DNA of 64,000 nt, taken from Chitinophaga sp. CF418. GTDB taxonomy: Bacteria; Bacteroidota; Bacteroidia; Chitinophagales; Chitinophagaceae. The stretch is from assembly GCF_900142925.1 (NCBI RefSeq), contig NZ_FRCN01000010.1:310001-374000 (forward strand). Reading direction: 5' to 3'. Position numbers and translations under genes: made by a program. The notes beneath the pieces are model-generated. The model was not told the origin of the DNA. It did no database searches and was given only the letters and a program-made list of their open reading frames with translations. The stretch's first letter is position 1. Each line of letters starts with the position of its first letter. Below are positions 1 to 8,863 of the stretch, piece after piece.

Positions 1-679
1 TACCTTTCTTCTTGTAGATCTTTTCCAGTTCTTTGGAGATGTCTTCATCTTCAACCGGAACGATACGCGGCATGAACTCAACGATGGTCACTTTAGTGCC
101 CAGGGTTGCATAGAAATAGGCAAACTCAACGCCGATAGCGCCGGAACCTACAACGATCATGGATTTAGGCTGTTTTGGCAGTACCATTGCTTCACGGTAG
201 CCAATTACCTTTTTACCATCTATTTTCAGATTAGGCAGTTCACGGGAACGTGCACCTGTTGCCAGGATGATATATTTTGCTTCGTGTACGGCAGTTTTAC
301 CGTCTTTATCAGTTACTTCTATCTGGCTCTTGGATTTCACCTTAGCGTTACCCATCAACACTTCGATCTTGTTTTTCTTCATCAGGAACTGTACGCCCTT
401 GCTCATCTTATCAGCTACACCACGACTACGCTTGATAACAGCGTCAAAATCAGCACTACCTTCGCCTACGTTAATTCCGTAAGTCTTGGCGTGCTGTATA
501 TATTCCAGAACCTGTGCAGACTTCAATAATGCTTTCGTGGGAATACAACCCCAGTTCAAACAAATACCGCCCAGGCTCTCTCTTTCAACGATTGCCGTCT
601 TAAATCCCAGCTGAGAAGCCCGGATAGCAGCCACATATCCACCAGGGCCACTACCAATTACGATTACGTCGTATGCCAT
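1..679 (-). CDS. lpdA: Dihydrolipoyl dehydrogenase (E3), N-terminal part, cut by window edge
   Basis: This flavoenzyme reoxidises the dihydrolipoyl groups of 2-oxoacid dehydrogenase complexes in the cytoplasm and passes electrons to NAD+. About 226 N-terminal residues are present; the family is usually about 465 long, so the C-terminal half lies outside the window. The N-terminus MAYDVIVIGSGPGG holds the FAD-binding GxGxxG at residues 9-14. The redox-active disulfide is visible as GGICLNWGC (Cys40 and Cys45). A second Rossmann motif, VVGSGAIGVEFA, lies in the NAD domain. The start is the ATG complementary to 677-679. It is the first gene on the minus strand downstream of a LolA-like gene, but a hairpin separates them, so it probably has its own promoter. 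Confidence 0.95.
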   Translation of the reverse strand, partial: MAYDVIVIGSGPGGYVAAIRASQLGFKTAIVERESLGGICLNWGCIPTKALLKSAQVLEYIQHAKTYGINVGEGSADFDAVIKRSRGVADKMSKGVQFLMKKNKIEVLMGNAKVKSKSQIEVTDKDGKTAVHEAKYIILATGARSRELPNLKIDGKKVIGYREAMVLPKQPKSMIVVGSGAIGVEFAYFYATLGTKVTIVEFMPRIVPVEDEDISKELEKIYKKKG

Positions 680-726
680 ATTGCTTAATTTTAATTTAAA
701 CTTGCCAAAGGTAATAATAAAATGGA

Positions 727-756
727 AAAAGCCCGGCCAAAAATAGCCAGGCTTTT
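727..756 (-). terminator. Hairpin terminator behind the LolA-like gene
   Basis: Arms at 727-737 and 746-756 form an 11-bp stem with one mismatch, containing AAAAGCC and GGCTTTT. It lies 33 bases past the stop of the LolA-like gene on the minus strand and the transcript ends in a U-rich run. Confidence 0.65.
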
Positions 757-789
757 CTTTGTCTTCGGTTGCGAAGACCCATCAATATC

Positions 790-1458
790 TTAGCGAAGGT
801 CTACCACTTCTACACCAGGATACTTCTTTGGATCGAAGCTGAAAGTAGCATCTGATACATTTGTATTGGGTGTAAAGCTGGTGATCTCATATGTATAGTG
901 ATTGCCATTCTTTTCAAAAACCTTCATTTTGGAGATGTTCTGGTTCTTTTTATCGATGGACACAATCACTTTAAATACGTTCTTGGACTTGTCTGTAGGC
1001 GTCATTTCGATGTTCTGCAGCACTTTACCTTTTTCAGTAGTTTCTCCATCCAGGCGGTACAGATAGTCTTTATCGTAGAAATTGGTGAACAGCTTAGCCG
1101 GTGACAGGGAAGAGCTGTTAGGATCTACGTTATTGATTGTTACCTCGTTAGCATCTTTTGCGTATGTCCAGGAGGTTTTGTTATCGCTGATGATCTCCTG
1201 GCCGTCCAGGTTCACTTTATATTTAGCACCCTTCATGTAAACGGTGCCTTTTTTTGAGTCTGTTACACTATTGTTAGCACCTTCTATTTTTAATACAAAA
1301 TTGGCCACCACTGATTTCAACTGTGAAAATTTCTTGCTTACACCGTCCAGGATCACTTTCGCTTTCGGATCATTCTTTCCCAGGCTGCCTTTGGACTGAG
1401 CCGTTCCGTTCATTACTACGCCGCCTGCTAATATGGCCAATAATAAAATTCTCTTCAT
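790..1458 (-). CDS. LolA-like outer-membrane lipoprotein carrier protein
   Basis: This is a periplasmic protein of the LolA family, which carries lipoproteins from the inner to the outer membrane in a hydrophobic cup. The 222 residues begin with a signal peptide (MKRILLLAILAGGVVMNGTAQ, likely cleaved after Gln21). The rest follows the LolA pattern: a helix (SKKFSQLKSVVANFVLKI) and beta strands, including GTVYMKGAKYKVNLDGQEII, SDNKTSWTYAKDANEVTINN and a C-terminal DATFSFDPKKYPGVEVVDLR. The length fits Bacteroidota LolA homologues. No LolB is in view, which is normal for the phylum. It lies directly downstream of ftsK, an arrangement found elsewhere in Bacteroidota. The assignment rests on fold-like pattern, so lipoprotein specificity is inferred. 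Confidence 0.85.
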   Translation of the reverse strand: MKRILLLAILAGGVVMNGTAQSKGSLGKNDPKAKVILDGVSKKFSQLKSVVANFVLKIEGANNSVTDSKKGTVYMKGAKYKVNLDGQEIISDNKTSWTYAKDANEVTINNVDPNSSSLSPAKLFTNFYDKDYLYRLDGETTEKGKVLQNIEMTPTDKSKNVFKVIVSIDKKNQNISKMKVFEKNGNHYTYEITSFTPNTNVSDATFSFDPKKYPGVEVVDLR

Positions 1459-1550
1459 TTTTCGTAAGTTTTATTTCTGCTGTTTGTAAAGACAAATGTT
1501 ATGCCGATACCTGTCTATCTTTCGTTAATATAAAGCCAAATGTACTACGA

Positions 1551-4148
1551 TCAGCCGAGATCGTTCAGGATCTCTTCGAGATCGGCCTCTGTCTTGACAT
1601 TAACCTCCCTGGCCTTGCTACCCATATTAGGTCCTACAATACCGGCTGCCTCCAGCTGGTCCATCAGCCTTCCGGCCCTGTTATAACCGAGCTTCATACG
1701 GCGTTGTAACAAGGAGGTAGAGCCCTGCTGGTTCTGTACAATGACACGGGCAGCCTCTTCAAAGAGCGGATCCCTATCCTGCAGACTGATCTCTTTGCCC
1801 TCCATATCCTTCTCATCCACATATTCCGGTAAGAGATAGGCTTCAGGATAAGCCCGCTGTTCACCAATATACTCTGCCACTTTTTCCACTTCAGGCGTAT
1901 CCACGAAGGCACACTGCAAACGTACCAGCTCCCCATTGAAGGAAACCAGCATATCCCCCTGACCGATCAGCTGCTCTGCGCCGCCGATGTCCAGGATGGT
2001 ACGGGAGTCGATCTTGGAGGATACCTTAAAGGCGATACGCGCCGGGAAGTTGGCTTTAATGGTACCGGTGATGATATTGACAGACGGACGCTGGGTAGCG
2101 ATGATCAGATGGATACCTACCGCACGGGCCAGCTGAGCCAGACGGGCGATCGGCATTTCCACTTCCTTACCGGCTGTCATGATCAGGTCGGCAAACTCGT
2201 CGATTACCAGTACCACGAACGGCAGGTAACGGTGTCCCCTTTGTGGGTTCAGCCTTCTCTGAACGAATTTGTGGTTGTATTCCTTGATATTACGGGTACC
2301 AGCCTCTTTCAGGAGGTCATAACGGAGGTCCATTTCAATACAGAGTGCATTGAGGGTATGGATCACCTTTTTGGTATCGGTAATAATGGCTTCCTCCTCA
2401 CCCGGCAGCTTGGCCAGGAAATGTTTTTCTATCAGCTTGTAGAGCGACAGTTCCACCTTTTTAGGGTCGACAAGTACGAACTTCAGCTGGGAAGGATGCT
2501 TTTTATAGAGTAAGGATACAAGTAATGTATTGATACCTACTGACTTACCTTGTCCGGTAGCACCTGCCATGAGCAAGTGTGGCATTTTGGCCAGGTCAGC
2601 GATAAAGTTCTCATTATCAATCTTTTTACCAATAGCAATGGGCAGTTCCATGTTACTTTGCTGGAACTTCTCAGAGGCCAGCAGGTTCCTGAGTGATACG
2701 ATGCTCTTCTTCACATTAGGCACCTCGATGCCGATGGTACCTTTACCCGGGATTGGCGCAATAATACGGATACCCAACGCGGAAAGGCTGAGCGCGATAT
2801 CATCTTCCAGGTTCTTGATACGGGAAATGCGCACACCGGCGGCGGGTACGATCTCATATAAGGTAACTGTTGGTCCTACGGTAGCGCTGATCTTCTGGAT
2901 GGAAATATCGTAGTTTTTCAGGGTGTCAATGATCTGGTTCTTATTTCTGTCCAGTTCACTGGCATCCTGTACGATCTTTTCAGTGCTGTGGTTGTCCAGC
3001 AGCTCCAGAGAGGGGTATTTATAGTCGCGCAGGTCAAGGGTAGGCTCGTAAGGGTCCATCTGAACGGGCTGCCTTACCGGCTCCTCTTCCGCTTCATCTT
3101 CTGCTTCTTCTACGGGAGGTTTAATCTCCCAGGCTACATCTTCTGTATTAGGCTTCTTCCTGCGGGAAGCGGTCTGTTCGACAGTTTCTTCTATATATAA
3201 TAGTGGTCCGGCCTCTTCATCCTGTTCCTCCTCCACTTCTTCCTCCACTTCTTCTTCGCCGGCTGACAGATTAGCAGGCGGAATAAGGGTAATAGAGGCA
3301 TCACTGCGCTCAATGAGCTGCATTTCAGGCAGTTCGGCATTATCCGCAGGTGGTGGTATTACAGAAACACCAGATTCTCTGAGCCCATTTTTCTTCCGGG
3401 GTTCCTTTGTATTGGCAGCCGGCTGTTGCGGCGTAACGGCAATTATTGCAGGTTCAGGAACAGCTGCAGGCGCCACAGCAGGTTTGGGTTTGGCTTTAAA
3501 CTGTTGTTCCAGCCATTTGAAGTCGTAGTTGTATTTCCAGATCAGCCAGGACAATCCAGCTACCAGCAGGAGTAATGCAGCTCCGGCCCTTCCGAGGAAG
3601 CCGATCAGCCAGTTATTGACAGCGTCACCCATGGCCCCTCCCCAGGGGAAGTCGGACAGCATGGATACGAAGGCCGCAGTAGTACTGATAAACAGCAGGC
3701 CAAAGAGGATATATTTAATATTACGCCAGATGCGGAAAACACGACGGCCTACCACAGCGTTGACGCCAAGGATAAAAAACAGATAACAAAACAGATAGGA
3801 AGCTATACCGAACCCTTTGTAGAAGAACCAATGGGAGACGAAGGCCCCTAACCTCCCGAGGAGGTTTTCCACCTTCACGCTATCCATGTCCATTAGCAAT
3901 AAGCTGGCTGAATAACGAAATACCTTATCCTGGTCTTCTTCCCAGGTAAAGAGATAAGATGTAAACGCGATAAAACAGTAGAGCGACAACAACAGGCATA
4001 TTACCCCAAAAACCTTATGGGTCCTTTCGTCTTTTACCAGTTCTTTTACTTTTACCTCTACTTCCTTGTCCTGCTTAAGTACGTTGGGGTCGTTGCCTCG
4101 AGGTTTTTTACTCTCCGGTTTTTCTGTTTTCAGTTTGTTTTTAGACAT
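1551..4148 (-). CDS. ftsK: DNA translocase FtsK/SpoIIIE
   Basis: This is the hexameric ATP-driven DNA pump that clears chromosomes from the division septum and supports dimer resolution. The protein has 865 residues. A basic N-terminus is followed by about four membrane segments (roughly residues 45-65, 105-130, 145-165 and 185-205). A linker rich in Pro and Glu follows, with an acidic stretch near 298-312. The FtsK alpha/beta motor carries Walker A GATGQGKS (529-536) and Walker B LVIDEFADLI (647-656). A C-terminal winged-helix gamma domain (about 790-845, with QGSTSLLQRRMKLGYNRAGR) would read KOPS-type polarity signals. The full domain set is intact. It precedes the LolA-like gene by 92 bases and may be cotranscribed with it. 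Confidence 0.96.
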   Translation of the reverse strand: MSKNKLKTEKPESKKPRGNDPNVLKQDKEVEVKVKELVKDERTHKVFGVICLLLSLYCFIAFTSYLFTWEEDQDKVFRYSASLLLMDMDSVKVENLLGRLGAFVSHWFFYKGFGIASYLFCYLFFILGVNAVVGRRVFRIWRNIKYILFGLLFISTTAAFVSMLSDFPWGGAMGDAVNNWLIGFLGRAGAALLLLVAGLSWLIWKYNYDFKWLEQQFKAKPKPAVAPAAVPEPAIIAVTPQQPAANTKEPRKKNGLRESGVSVIPPPADNAELPEMQLIERSDASITLIPPANLSAGEEEVEEEVEEEQDEEAGPLLYIEETVEQTASRRKKPNTEDVAWEIKPPVEEAEDEAEEEPVRQPVQMDPYEPTLDLRDYKYPSLELLDNHSTEKIVQDASELDRNKNQIIDTLKNYDISIQKISATVGPTVTLYEIVPAAGVRISRIKNLEDDIALSLSALGIRIIAPIPGKGTIGIEVPNVKKSIVSLRNLLASEKFQQSNMELPIAIGKKIDNENFIADLAKMPHLLMAGATGQGKSVGINTLLVSLLYKKHPSQLKFVLVDPKKVELSLYKLIEKHFLAKLPGEEEAIITDTKKVIHTLNALCIEMDLRYDLLKEAGTRNIKEYNHKFVQRRLNPQRGHRYLPFVVLVIDEFADLIMTAGKEVEMPIARLAQLARAVGIHLIIATQRPSVNIITGTIKANFPARIAFKVSSKIDSRTILDIGGAEQLIGQGDMLVSFNGELVRLQCAFVDTPEVEKVAEYIGEQRAYPEAYLLPEYVDEKDMEGKEISLQDRDPLFEEAARVIVQNQQGSTSLLQRRMKLGYNRAGRLMDQLEAAGIVGPNMGSKAREVNVKTEADLEEILNDLG

Positions 4149-4288
4149 ACATTATAGCGCTCCAAAATTACGGTCGCTCGTCGATATATTAAGAATTTAT
4201 TTTCAATTAAGAATCAGTAACTACGGAACCGGGAATTTATGCATTCTCCATTCCCTGTCCCCCCTGGTTCTCAATTTGGGCCCACCCA

Positions 4289-5683
4289 TTAATACAACAA
4301 CTGTACCCATCTTGTGATAAACTCCAATACAGCGGGGTTTATTGTCTCGTCCAGCGTCCCATATTCCTCCAATGTGCAGGATTCACAATGTTGAAACAAG
4401 TGGTTCAGCCCTGCGAAGCTCCGGATCGTAACCAGCTCATTTCCACCTTTTACCACTCCGCTTTCCAATGCTTTCAGGTTGGTGGTGGCGTCTGTGATCA
4501 CATCTTCGCTTCCGTTTATAGCTAAAACCGGGCATTTTATTTTAGCGAGGTATGAAGCAGGATCATATTGAAGGAGGGATAATGCTTCTGCTTTATTATC
4601 AACGGCATAAGTCGCTTCTATAAAGTTTTGTCTGCCAATTGTATTGGTACTGTCCCCAAAGTGGTTATAGAGGGCTGACAGTTCTGCATAAGCCTTCCGT
4701 TGTCTTTCGGCGGGATCGGCAGTAAGCGTCATGACATTCAGGTAACGCTGGTAACTGGCAACGTAAGCCTCTATATGGTTGTCTTTTTCTCCGAGCATCT
4801 TAGCTACCTGCGCCAGTTTCCGGTTATAGTACTCCCGGCCATCCAATCCCGGGGAGGCCATGGTGATCATAAAAGCGATCCTGGGGTCGCCTGCGGCGAC
4901 GATCTGGGCTACCACCCCTCCTTCACTATACCCCAGCAGTCCGATGGCGGCAGAATCTGCATCTTTTCTCTTACGTAGCCAGCTGACAGCGGCTTTGACG
5001 TCTTCGGCGAAGTTGAAGATACCGGAGGAGTCGTAATTGCCGGTGCTCTCTCCTACTCCGCGGTCGTCAAACCTCAGCGTAGCGATGCCATGTTTTACGA
5101 GGTAATCGGTGAGCACGGCGAATGAGCGGTGGTCGAACTGTTCATTATCCCGGTTTTGCTGACCGTTTCCGGAAATCATGACGATCACGGGATATGGTCC
5201 TTTCTGGCCAGGTTTGGTGAAGGTACCGCTCAGCAGGACCTTATCTACCGGGTTCACGAATTTCACTTCCTGCACATCATAGGCAGGGTGTTCTGACGGG
5301 TCCTGGGGGCGGGTAACCGGCAGGTCTTTGATCTCATCCCTGGAGAAGTTCAGGGGAGTGCGGTTGCCGACCTGTTCAAAGTATCCTTCATAACGGTTAC
5401 GGATACTGTTCCAGTAGCCGGTATATTTAAAGCTGATATTTTTGATAACGAATGTCAGGGTATTACCTCTGACATAAGCAGTATCCAGCGCGATGTCTTC
5501 AGCTGCAATGTCAGGGCTTTTCAATTGTCCTTTCAGCTGATTTCCCTGGCGTTGGAGTTGTAATTGCAGGCGTTGTTTCTGGCCTTGCGGAGTGGTGAAG
5601 ACGCCATACCAGTTGCCGTTGATTTCTTGTGCTGTCACTGTTCCTGCGAGGCTGAGGCAAATGATAATCAGGTATTTGAACAT
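4289..5683 (-). CDS. Secreted alpha/beta hydrolase with N-terminal beta domain
   Basis: This is a predicted exported serine hydrolase of 464 residues (start at 5683). The longer open frame upstream to 5914 encodes no plausible N-terminus, while the chosen Met begins a signal peptide (MFKYLIIICLSLAGTVTAQ). Residues 20-120 form a beta-rich domain (GNWYGVFTTPQGQKQRLQL) common in Bacteroidota hydrolases. The hydrolase fold follows, with an oxyanion-type MISGNGQQNRDNE, RFDDRGVGES near 204-213, and the nucleophile elbow GYSEGG (Ser253). The C-terminal GLNHLFQHCES supplies the likely catalytic His. The substrate is unknown; peptidase or acyl-esterase activity is possible. It stands alone on the minus strand. 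Confidence 0.85.
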   Translation of the reverse strand: MFKYLIIICLSLAGTVTAQEINGNWYGVFTTPQGQKQRLQLQLQRQGNQLKGQLKSPDIAAEDIALDTAYVRGNTLTFVIKNISFKYTGYWNSIRNRYEGYFEQVGNRTPLNFSRDEIKDLPVTRPQDPSEHPAYDVQEVKFVNPVDKVLLSGTFTKPGQKGPYPVIVMISGNGQQNRDNEQFDHRSFAVLTDYLVKHGIATLRFDDRGVGESTGNYDSSGIFNFAEDVKAAVSWLRKRKDADSAAIGLLGYSEGGVVAQIVAAGDPRIAFMITMASPGLDGREYYNRKLAQVAKMLGEKDNHIEAYVASYQRYLNVMTLTADPAERQRKAYAELSALYNHFGDSTNTIGRQNFIEATYAVDNKAEALSLLQYDPASYLAKIKCPVLAINGSEDVITDATTNLKALESGVVKGGNELVTIRSFAGLNHLFQHCESCTLEEYGTLDETINPAVLEFITRWVQLLY

Positions 5684-5929
5684 GCGTGTTGTTTTATTGT
5701 TTTTTGGCGCGATGCGTGTTGCAGCGCGGATTACGTTGGATTGCCGGTTACTATTCAGGCGTCTCGTATTCCTCCAGGGTAGCAACATGATTATTGCCGT
5801 ATTACTGCTGAGGCGTATCGTCCCTAAAATTTCAGGGGCTAAGCCATAGGCCAGCCCCTGGATAGTTAAATGATATGCTAGTGTTATTAATACTTTCTCT
5901 GATGCTTGTATCATCAGGCAGCCGTCTCA

Positions 5930-6322
5930 CTATTTCTTCAACAGCGCCAGCAACAGGCAGATCCAACCGGCAATGAAGAATAAACCTCCAATTGGTGTGA
6001 CAATACCTATTTTGTTCAGTCCTACGGTTTCGGTCGCCTTTATCATTGTTAATACGTACAAAGAACCGGAAAAGAGTATCACTCCGATAAAGAAGCAACG
6101 TCCCGCCCATTCCAGCAGGTTAGCTCCTGCAGGGAACTGGGCGAATAAAATGCCTACCGCCAGTAAGGCGAATGTGTGATAAAACTGATACGTAACGCCT
6201 GTCTGAAATGTGCTTACTGTTTCCGGCGGAACCAGTTCCTTCAGCTTGTGAGCGCCGAATGCGCCGAGTGTTACGGCCAGAGCGCCCAGTACTGCTGCGA
6301 TGATGAGAAATCCTTTATGCAT
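5930..6322 (-). CDS. DUF423 family membrane protein
   Basis: This small inner-membrane protein has 130 residues and four predicted hydrophobic helices. It begins MHKGFLIIAAVLGALAVTLG and continues with the family hallmark GAFGAHKLKE and the FQTGVTYQFYHTFALL segment. It ends on a last helix, GLFFIAGWICLLLALLKK. The molecular role of DUF423 (YgdD-type) proteins is not established. It lies upstream of the alpha/beta hydrolase on the same strand, 246 bases from its start. Confidence 0.9.
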   Translation of the reverse strand: MHKGFLIIAAVLGALAVTLGAFGAHKLKELVPPETVSTFQTGVTYQFYHTFALLAVGILFAQFPAGANLLEWAGRCFFIGVILFSGSLYVLTMIKATETVGLNKIGIVTPIGGLFFIAGWICLLLALLKK

Positions 6323-6641
6323 TGGTATATTGATGTTTGGTTATTTAATGCAACAAATTAATGCCAACAAATTGATGCAAAAAATGATTGATATCAACAA
6401 ATGAACATCCCGGATTATCGGTTCCCGGAGTTATAACCAACTATAAGTCCATGATGACTATAACAAGGTTACAAATTCATCGGGTTGTAAACCATCCCCG
6501 GCAGGTCACCTGAACTACAAACGCGCGCCCACGGCAGGCGTATTGTGGCGGATGAAATCGCCTGGTCCATTTGTCTATTTGAACGTTTGATCATTTGATC
6601 ATCTGTTCGTTTGTTATAAACATTTGGGAATTATAAGGACA
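6323..6641. other. Gene-free AT-rich stretch with short TTTG/ATGA repeats
   Basis: No open frame of note is present. Near 6347-6380 there are two close copies of CAACAAATTRATGC. At about 6570-6632 there is a run of degenerate repeats built from TTTGATCAT and TTTG words (for example GTTTGATCATTTGATCATC). Such runs could hold promoter elements of the TTTG type for the DUF423 gene, but I cannot assign one firmly. Confidence 0.5.
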
Positions 6642-7151
6642 TTATGCTTTAATATCCAACCGCTGTGTAAAGGAATCGAGGCTAATAGTCTCGGATTCTG
6701 CAATGGTGATCTGGGCCTGTTCGTAGAACGGTACACGTTCTGCCAGCTTTTTCTCTACGAAGTCGAGCAGTTCGTCATCCGCCAGGTCCTGGATAAGGGG
6801 ACGTTTGGACTTCTTACGTTTCAGGCGCTCCACGATCAGCGACAGGCTTGGATTGAGCCAGATGGTGGTACCATTGTTATTCATGATATCCATATTATCC
6901 TGGAAGCAGGGTGCACCACCGCCGCAGGAGATAAGGAAGTTTTCGTTGCGGGAGAGTTCCCTGAGCCAGTAGTTTTCCTGCTGGCGGAAATAGTCTTCTC
7001 CTTTTGTGGCGAAGATATCGCTGATGGACATTTCTTCTGATTCGACGATCACATCATCGAGGTCATAGAACGGTAACGACAGGTGCTCTGCCAGTTGTTT
7101 TCCCCAGTAAGTCTTGCCGGCGCCCATAAAGCCGAGTAGAAAGATTTTCAA
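6642..7151 (-). CDS. aroK: Shikimate kinase
   Basis: This enzyme phosphorylates the 3-hydroxyl of shikimate with ATP in the fifth step of the chorismate (aromatic amino acid) pathway. It is 169 residues, the normal size. The P-loop is GFMGAGKT (7-14). Shikimate-binding residues are seen in the YDLDDVI segment (Asp32/Asp33), in DYFRQQE (Arg56), and in the CGGGAP loop (76-81). The lid and adenine-binding regions appear as RLKRKKSKRPL and RVPFYEQA. The gene is on the minus strand, 18 bases after the stop of the upstream phosphopantetheinyl transferase, so the two may be cotranscribed. Confidence 0.94.
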   Translation of the reverse strand: MKIFLLGFMGAGKTYWGKQLAEHLSLPFYDLDDVIVESEEMSISDIFATKGEDYFRQQENYWLRELSRNENFLISCGGGAPCFQDNMDIMNNNGTTIWLNPSLSLIVERLKRKKSKRPLIQDLADDELLDFVEKKLAERVPFYEQAQITIAESETISLDSFTQRLDIKA

Positions 7152-7169
7152 ATTAACTGTTTTTAAACA

Positions 7170-7853
7170 TTAATGTCCTGAGTGTCCTGAACGGGCCGTA
7201 TCTGCGTTCTCCGCCCTGACAGCAGAAAGATCCTCAGATCCGCTCGTCCAGGTTATGCATAACCCGTCTTCCATCAGATATTGCAAATATAACCGTGCAA
7301 TTTTATCTGCTTTGTTAAAATTGCAGGTAAGGAAGCCTTTCTGCAGGAAAGTAAAGGGTGCAAGTTGCATATTTTCTTTAAAATCAACGCCTCCCAGTCC
7401 ATACCACTTATAAACAGCCTCTTTAGCGCTCCAGCAGATGGTTTTATGAGGTAACGTATGTACGGGGTCGATAAAAGCCTGTTCTTCCGCCGACAAAAAC
7501 TTATGCGACACTGCTTCTATCTTAGGTTTTATCTCTTCTATATCGATGCCTACCGCACTGTCACTGCTAACGATGGCAGCCACATTGTCGCCGCAATGCG
7601 AAATGGAGAAATGCAGGTTGTGGCTATCCAGATAAGGCTTACGGCTCTGCATTACCTGAATTTTCCCGATTGGGAAGCCTGGATATAGTTCCTGGAGCAG
7701 ATACCGGCCCGCAAAGTGCTGTAAACGCTTGTGCGGGTGGTGGATTGCCGGGGAAATATTGACCTTCTCCCGGAAAAATTCCTCCTCCTCTTCTATTTTC
7801 CACACTCCCAGGCGGCTGCCGGGATTGATTTGTATCGTACGTATTAATGGCAT
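7170..7853 (-). CDS. 4'-phosphopantetheinyl transferase (Sfp type)
   Basis: This enzyme moves the phosphopantetheine arm of coenzyme A onto a serine of carrier proteins, activating acyl-carrier or peptidyl-carrier domains. The ATG at 7853 gives 227 residues (MPLIRTIQIN...). An upstream in-frame start at 7916 adds a non-conserved Cys/Phe-rich leader and is less likely. The Mg2+-binding motif is VGIDIEEI (Asp104, Glu106), and the second signature WSAKEAVYKWYG spans 141-152 (Lys144, Glu145). The upstream FSISHCGD motif (about 82-89) binds the CoA phosphate. It could be the main AcpS replacement or serve secondary metabolism; the sequence does not decide this. It diverges from dcd with 96 bases between. 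Confidence 0.92.
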   Translation of the reverse strand: MPLIRTIQINPGSRLGVWKIEEEEEFFREKVNISPAIHHPHKRLQHFAGRYLLQELYPGFPIGKIQVMQSRKPYLDSHNLHFSISHCGDNVAAIVSSDSAVGIDIEEIKPKIEAVSHKFLSAEEQAFIDPVHTLPHKTICWSAKEAVYKWYGLGGVDFKENMQLAPFTFLQKGFLTCNFNKADKIARLYLQYLMEDGLCITWTSGSEDLSAVRAENADTARSGHSGH

Positions 7854-7949
7854 ATCTTGCCAAATTAATGCAAAAAGCTGAATGCAGAATGCATTAACAC
7901 GGAAGCATACTAACACAACTATTTACTACTAACTAATTACACCCGATCT

Positions 7950-8486
7950 ATGATCCTGTCAGACAAAAGGATATTGGAGGAAATTGAAAAAGGCACTATC
8001 GTTATTTCGCCTTATGACCGGAAGTATCTCGGCACCAACTCTTACGATGTACATCTAGGTAAATACCTGGCCACCTATAAGGACAGAATACTCGATGCCC
8101 GCGCCCACAACGAAATTGAACATTTCGAGATCCCTGAAGAGGGATATGTGCTGCAGCCCGGTACCCTTTACCTGGGTGTGACCCTGGAATATACCGAAAC
8201 TCATGCCCATGTACCTTTCCTGGAAGGTAAGTCCAGCACCGGCCGCCTGGGTATCGATATCCATGCCACTGCCGGTAAAGGCGATGTGGGCTTCTGCAAT
8301 ACCTGGACGCTGGAGATCTCCTGCGCCCAACCCGTACGCGTGTATGCCGGTATGCCAATCGGACAGCTGATCTATTTCGTGGTGGAAGGTGAGGTTGAAA
8401 CCCTTTATAATAAGAAAGGTAATGCCAAGTACAATGGCCGCACTATCAAGCCGGTAGAAAGCATGATGTGGAAGAACCAGTTCTGA
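7950..8486 (+). CDS. dcd: dCTP deaminase
   Basis: This homotrimeric enzyme deaminates dCTP to dUTP, feeding dTTP synthesis through dUTPase. It is 178 residues, matching monofunctional Dcd. The family core EGKSSTGRLGI lies at 92-102 and includes the phosphate-binding Ser and Arg. The catalytic Glu is in WTLEIS (Glu122), and a conserved AGMPIGQL segment follows. The C-terminus YNGRTIKPVESMMWKNQF is typical. Downstream, the last 80 or so bases of the gene are repeated in degenerate form outside the frame (see the repeat entry), followed by a strong terminator. Confidence 0.95.
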   Translation: MILSDKRILEEIEKGTIVISPYDRKYLGTNSYDVHLGKYLATYKDRILDARAHNEIEHFEIPEEGYVLQPGTLYLGVTLEYTETHAHVPFLEGKSSTGRLGIDIHATAGKGDVGFCNTWTLEISCAQPVRVYAGMPIGQLIYFVVEGEVETLYNKKGNAKYNGRTIKPVESMMWKNQF

Positions 8487-8581
8487 CCATTCTGAGAAAA
8501 GGCAATGCCCGGAGAATGACTGCACTATCAAACTGGTAGAAAGTCATGAAGTGAAGAACCGGGTTTAATCATTTTGGAAAA
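8412..8581 (+). repeat. Degenerate tandem duplication of the 3' end of dcd
   Basis: The gene end and stop region (8412-8500) recurs at about 8494-8581 with a period of 82 bases and one single-base indel. Matching blocks include CACTATCAA, GGTAGAAAG, GAAGAACC and the stop-proximal T(G/A)A(C/T)CATT(C/T)TG. The second copy is not in frame with dcd and carries many transitions, so it is a decayed non-coding remnant of a duplication. Confidence 0.8.
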
Positions 8582-8602
8582 AATACTATCAATAAACAGA
8601 CG

Positions 8603-8639
8603 AAAAAGGCCCCCGGAATAGTTCCCGGGGGCCTTTTTT
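8603..8639 (+). terminator. Strong intrinsic terminator behind dcd
   Basis: A GGCCCCCGG (8608-8616) and CCGGGGGCC (8625-8633) stem is extended by A5/T6 on either side, with an eight-base loop and a T run to 8639. Confidence 0.9.
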
Positions 8640-8703
8640 CAACCATCTATATATTGAATTTCAACCAGTTAATATAAAAACATATTTCCGGTTTGCTGTT
8701 TAT

Positions 8704-8747
8704 ATGGCTTTGACATGCTTTTGACATGCCTTTACCATGCCTTTACT
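8704..8747. repeat. Four-copy 11-bp tandem repeat
   Basis: Four adjacent 11-mers of the form ATGSYTTTRMY start at 8704, 8715, 8726 and 8737 (ATGGCTTTGAC, ATGCTTTTGAC, ATGCCTTTACC, ATGCCTTTACT). The array lies in the non-coding space between the convergent dcd and cytochrome genes. Confidence 0.75.
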
Positions 8748-8832
8748 CCGCTCCTTCAGCTCTCTCGCACCCTTCTAAAGCAATATTATTTTAACCACTC
8801 CTTTGTGCCGTCACTTCAAGGGGAAAAAACAA

Positions 8833-8855
8833 CCGGCCGGAAATGATCCGGCCGG
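8833..8855 (-). terminator. Terminator of the beta-propeller/cytochrome gene
   Basis: CCGGCCGGA and TCCGGCCGG form a perfect 9-bp stem with a five-base loop. On the minus strand it lies 9 bases past the stop and is followed by a T-rich run (TTGTTTTTTCCC). Confidence 0.85.
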
Positions 8856-8863
8856 CGTGGTAT

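Noticed and set aside
5684..5914. Longer N-terminus for the alpha/beta hydrolase
   Set aside because: The added residues look like translated non-coding DNA, and the internal Met begins a clean signal peptide.
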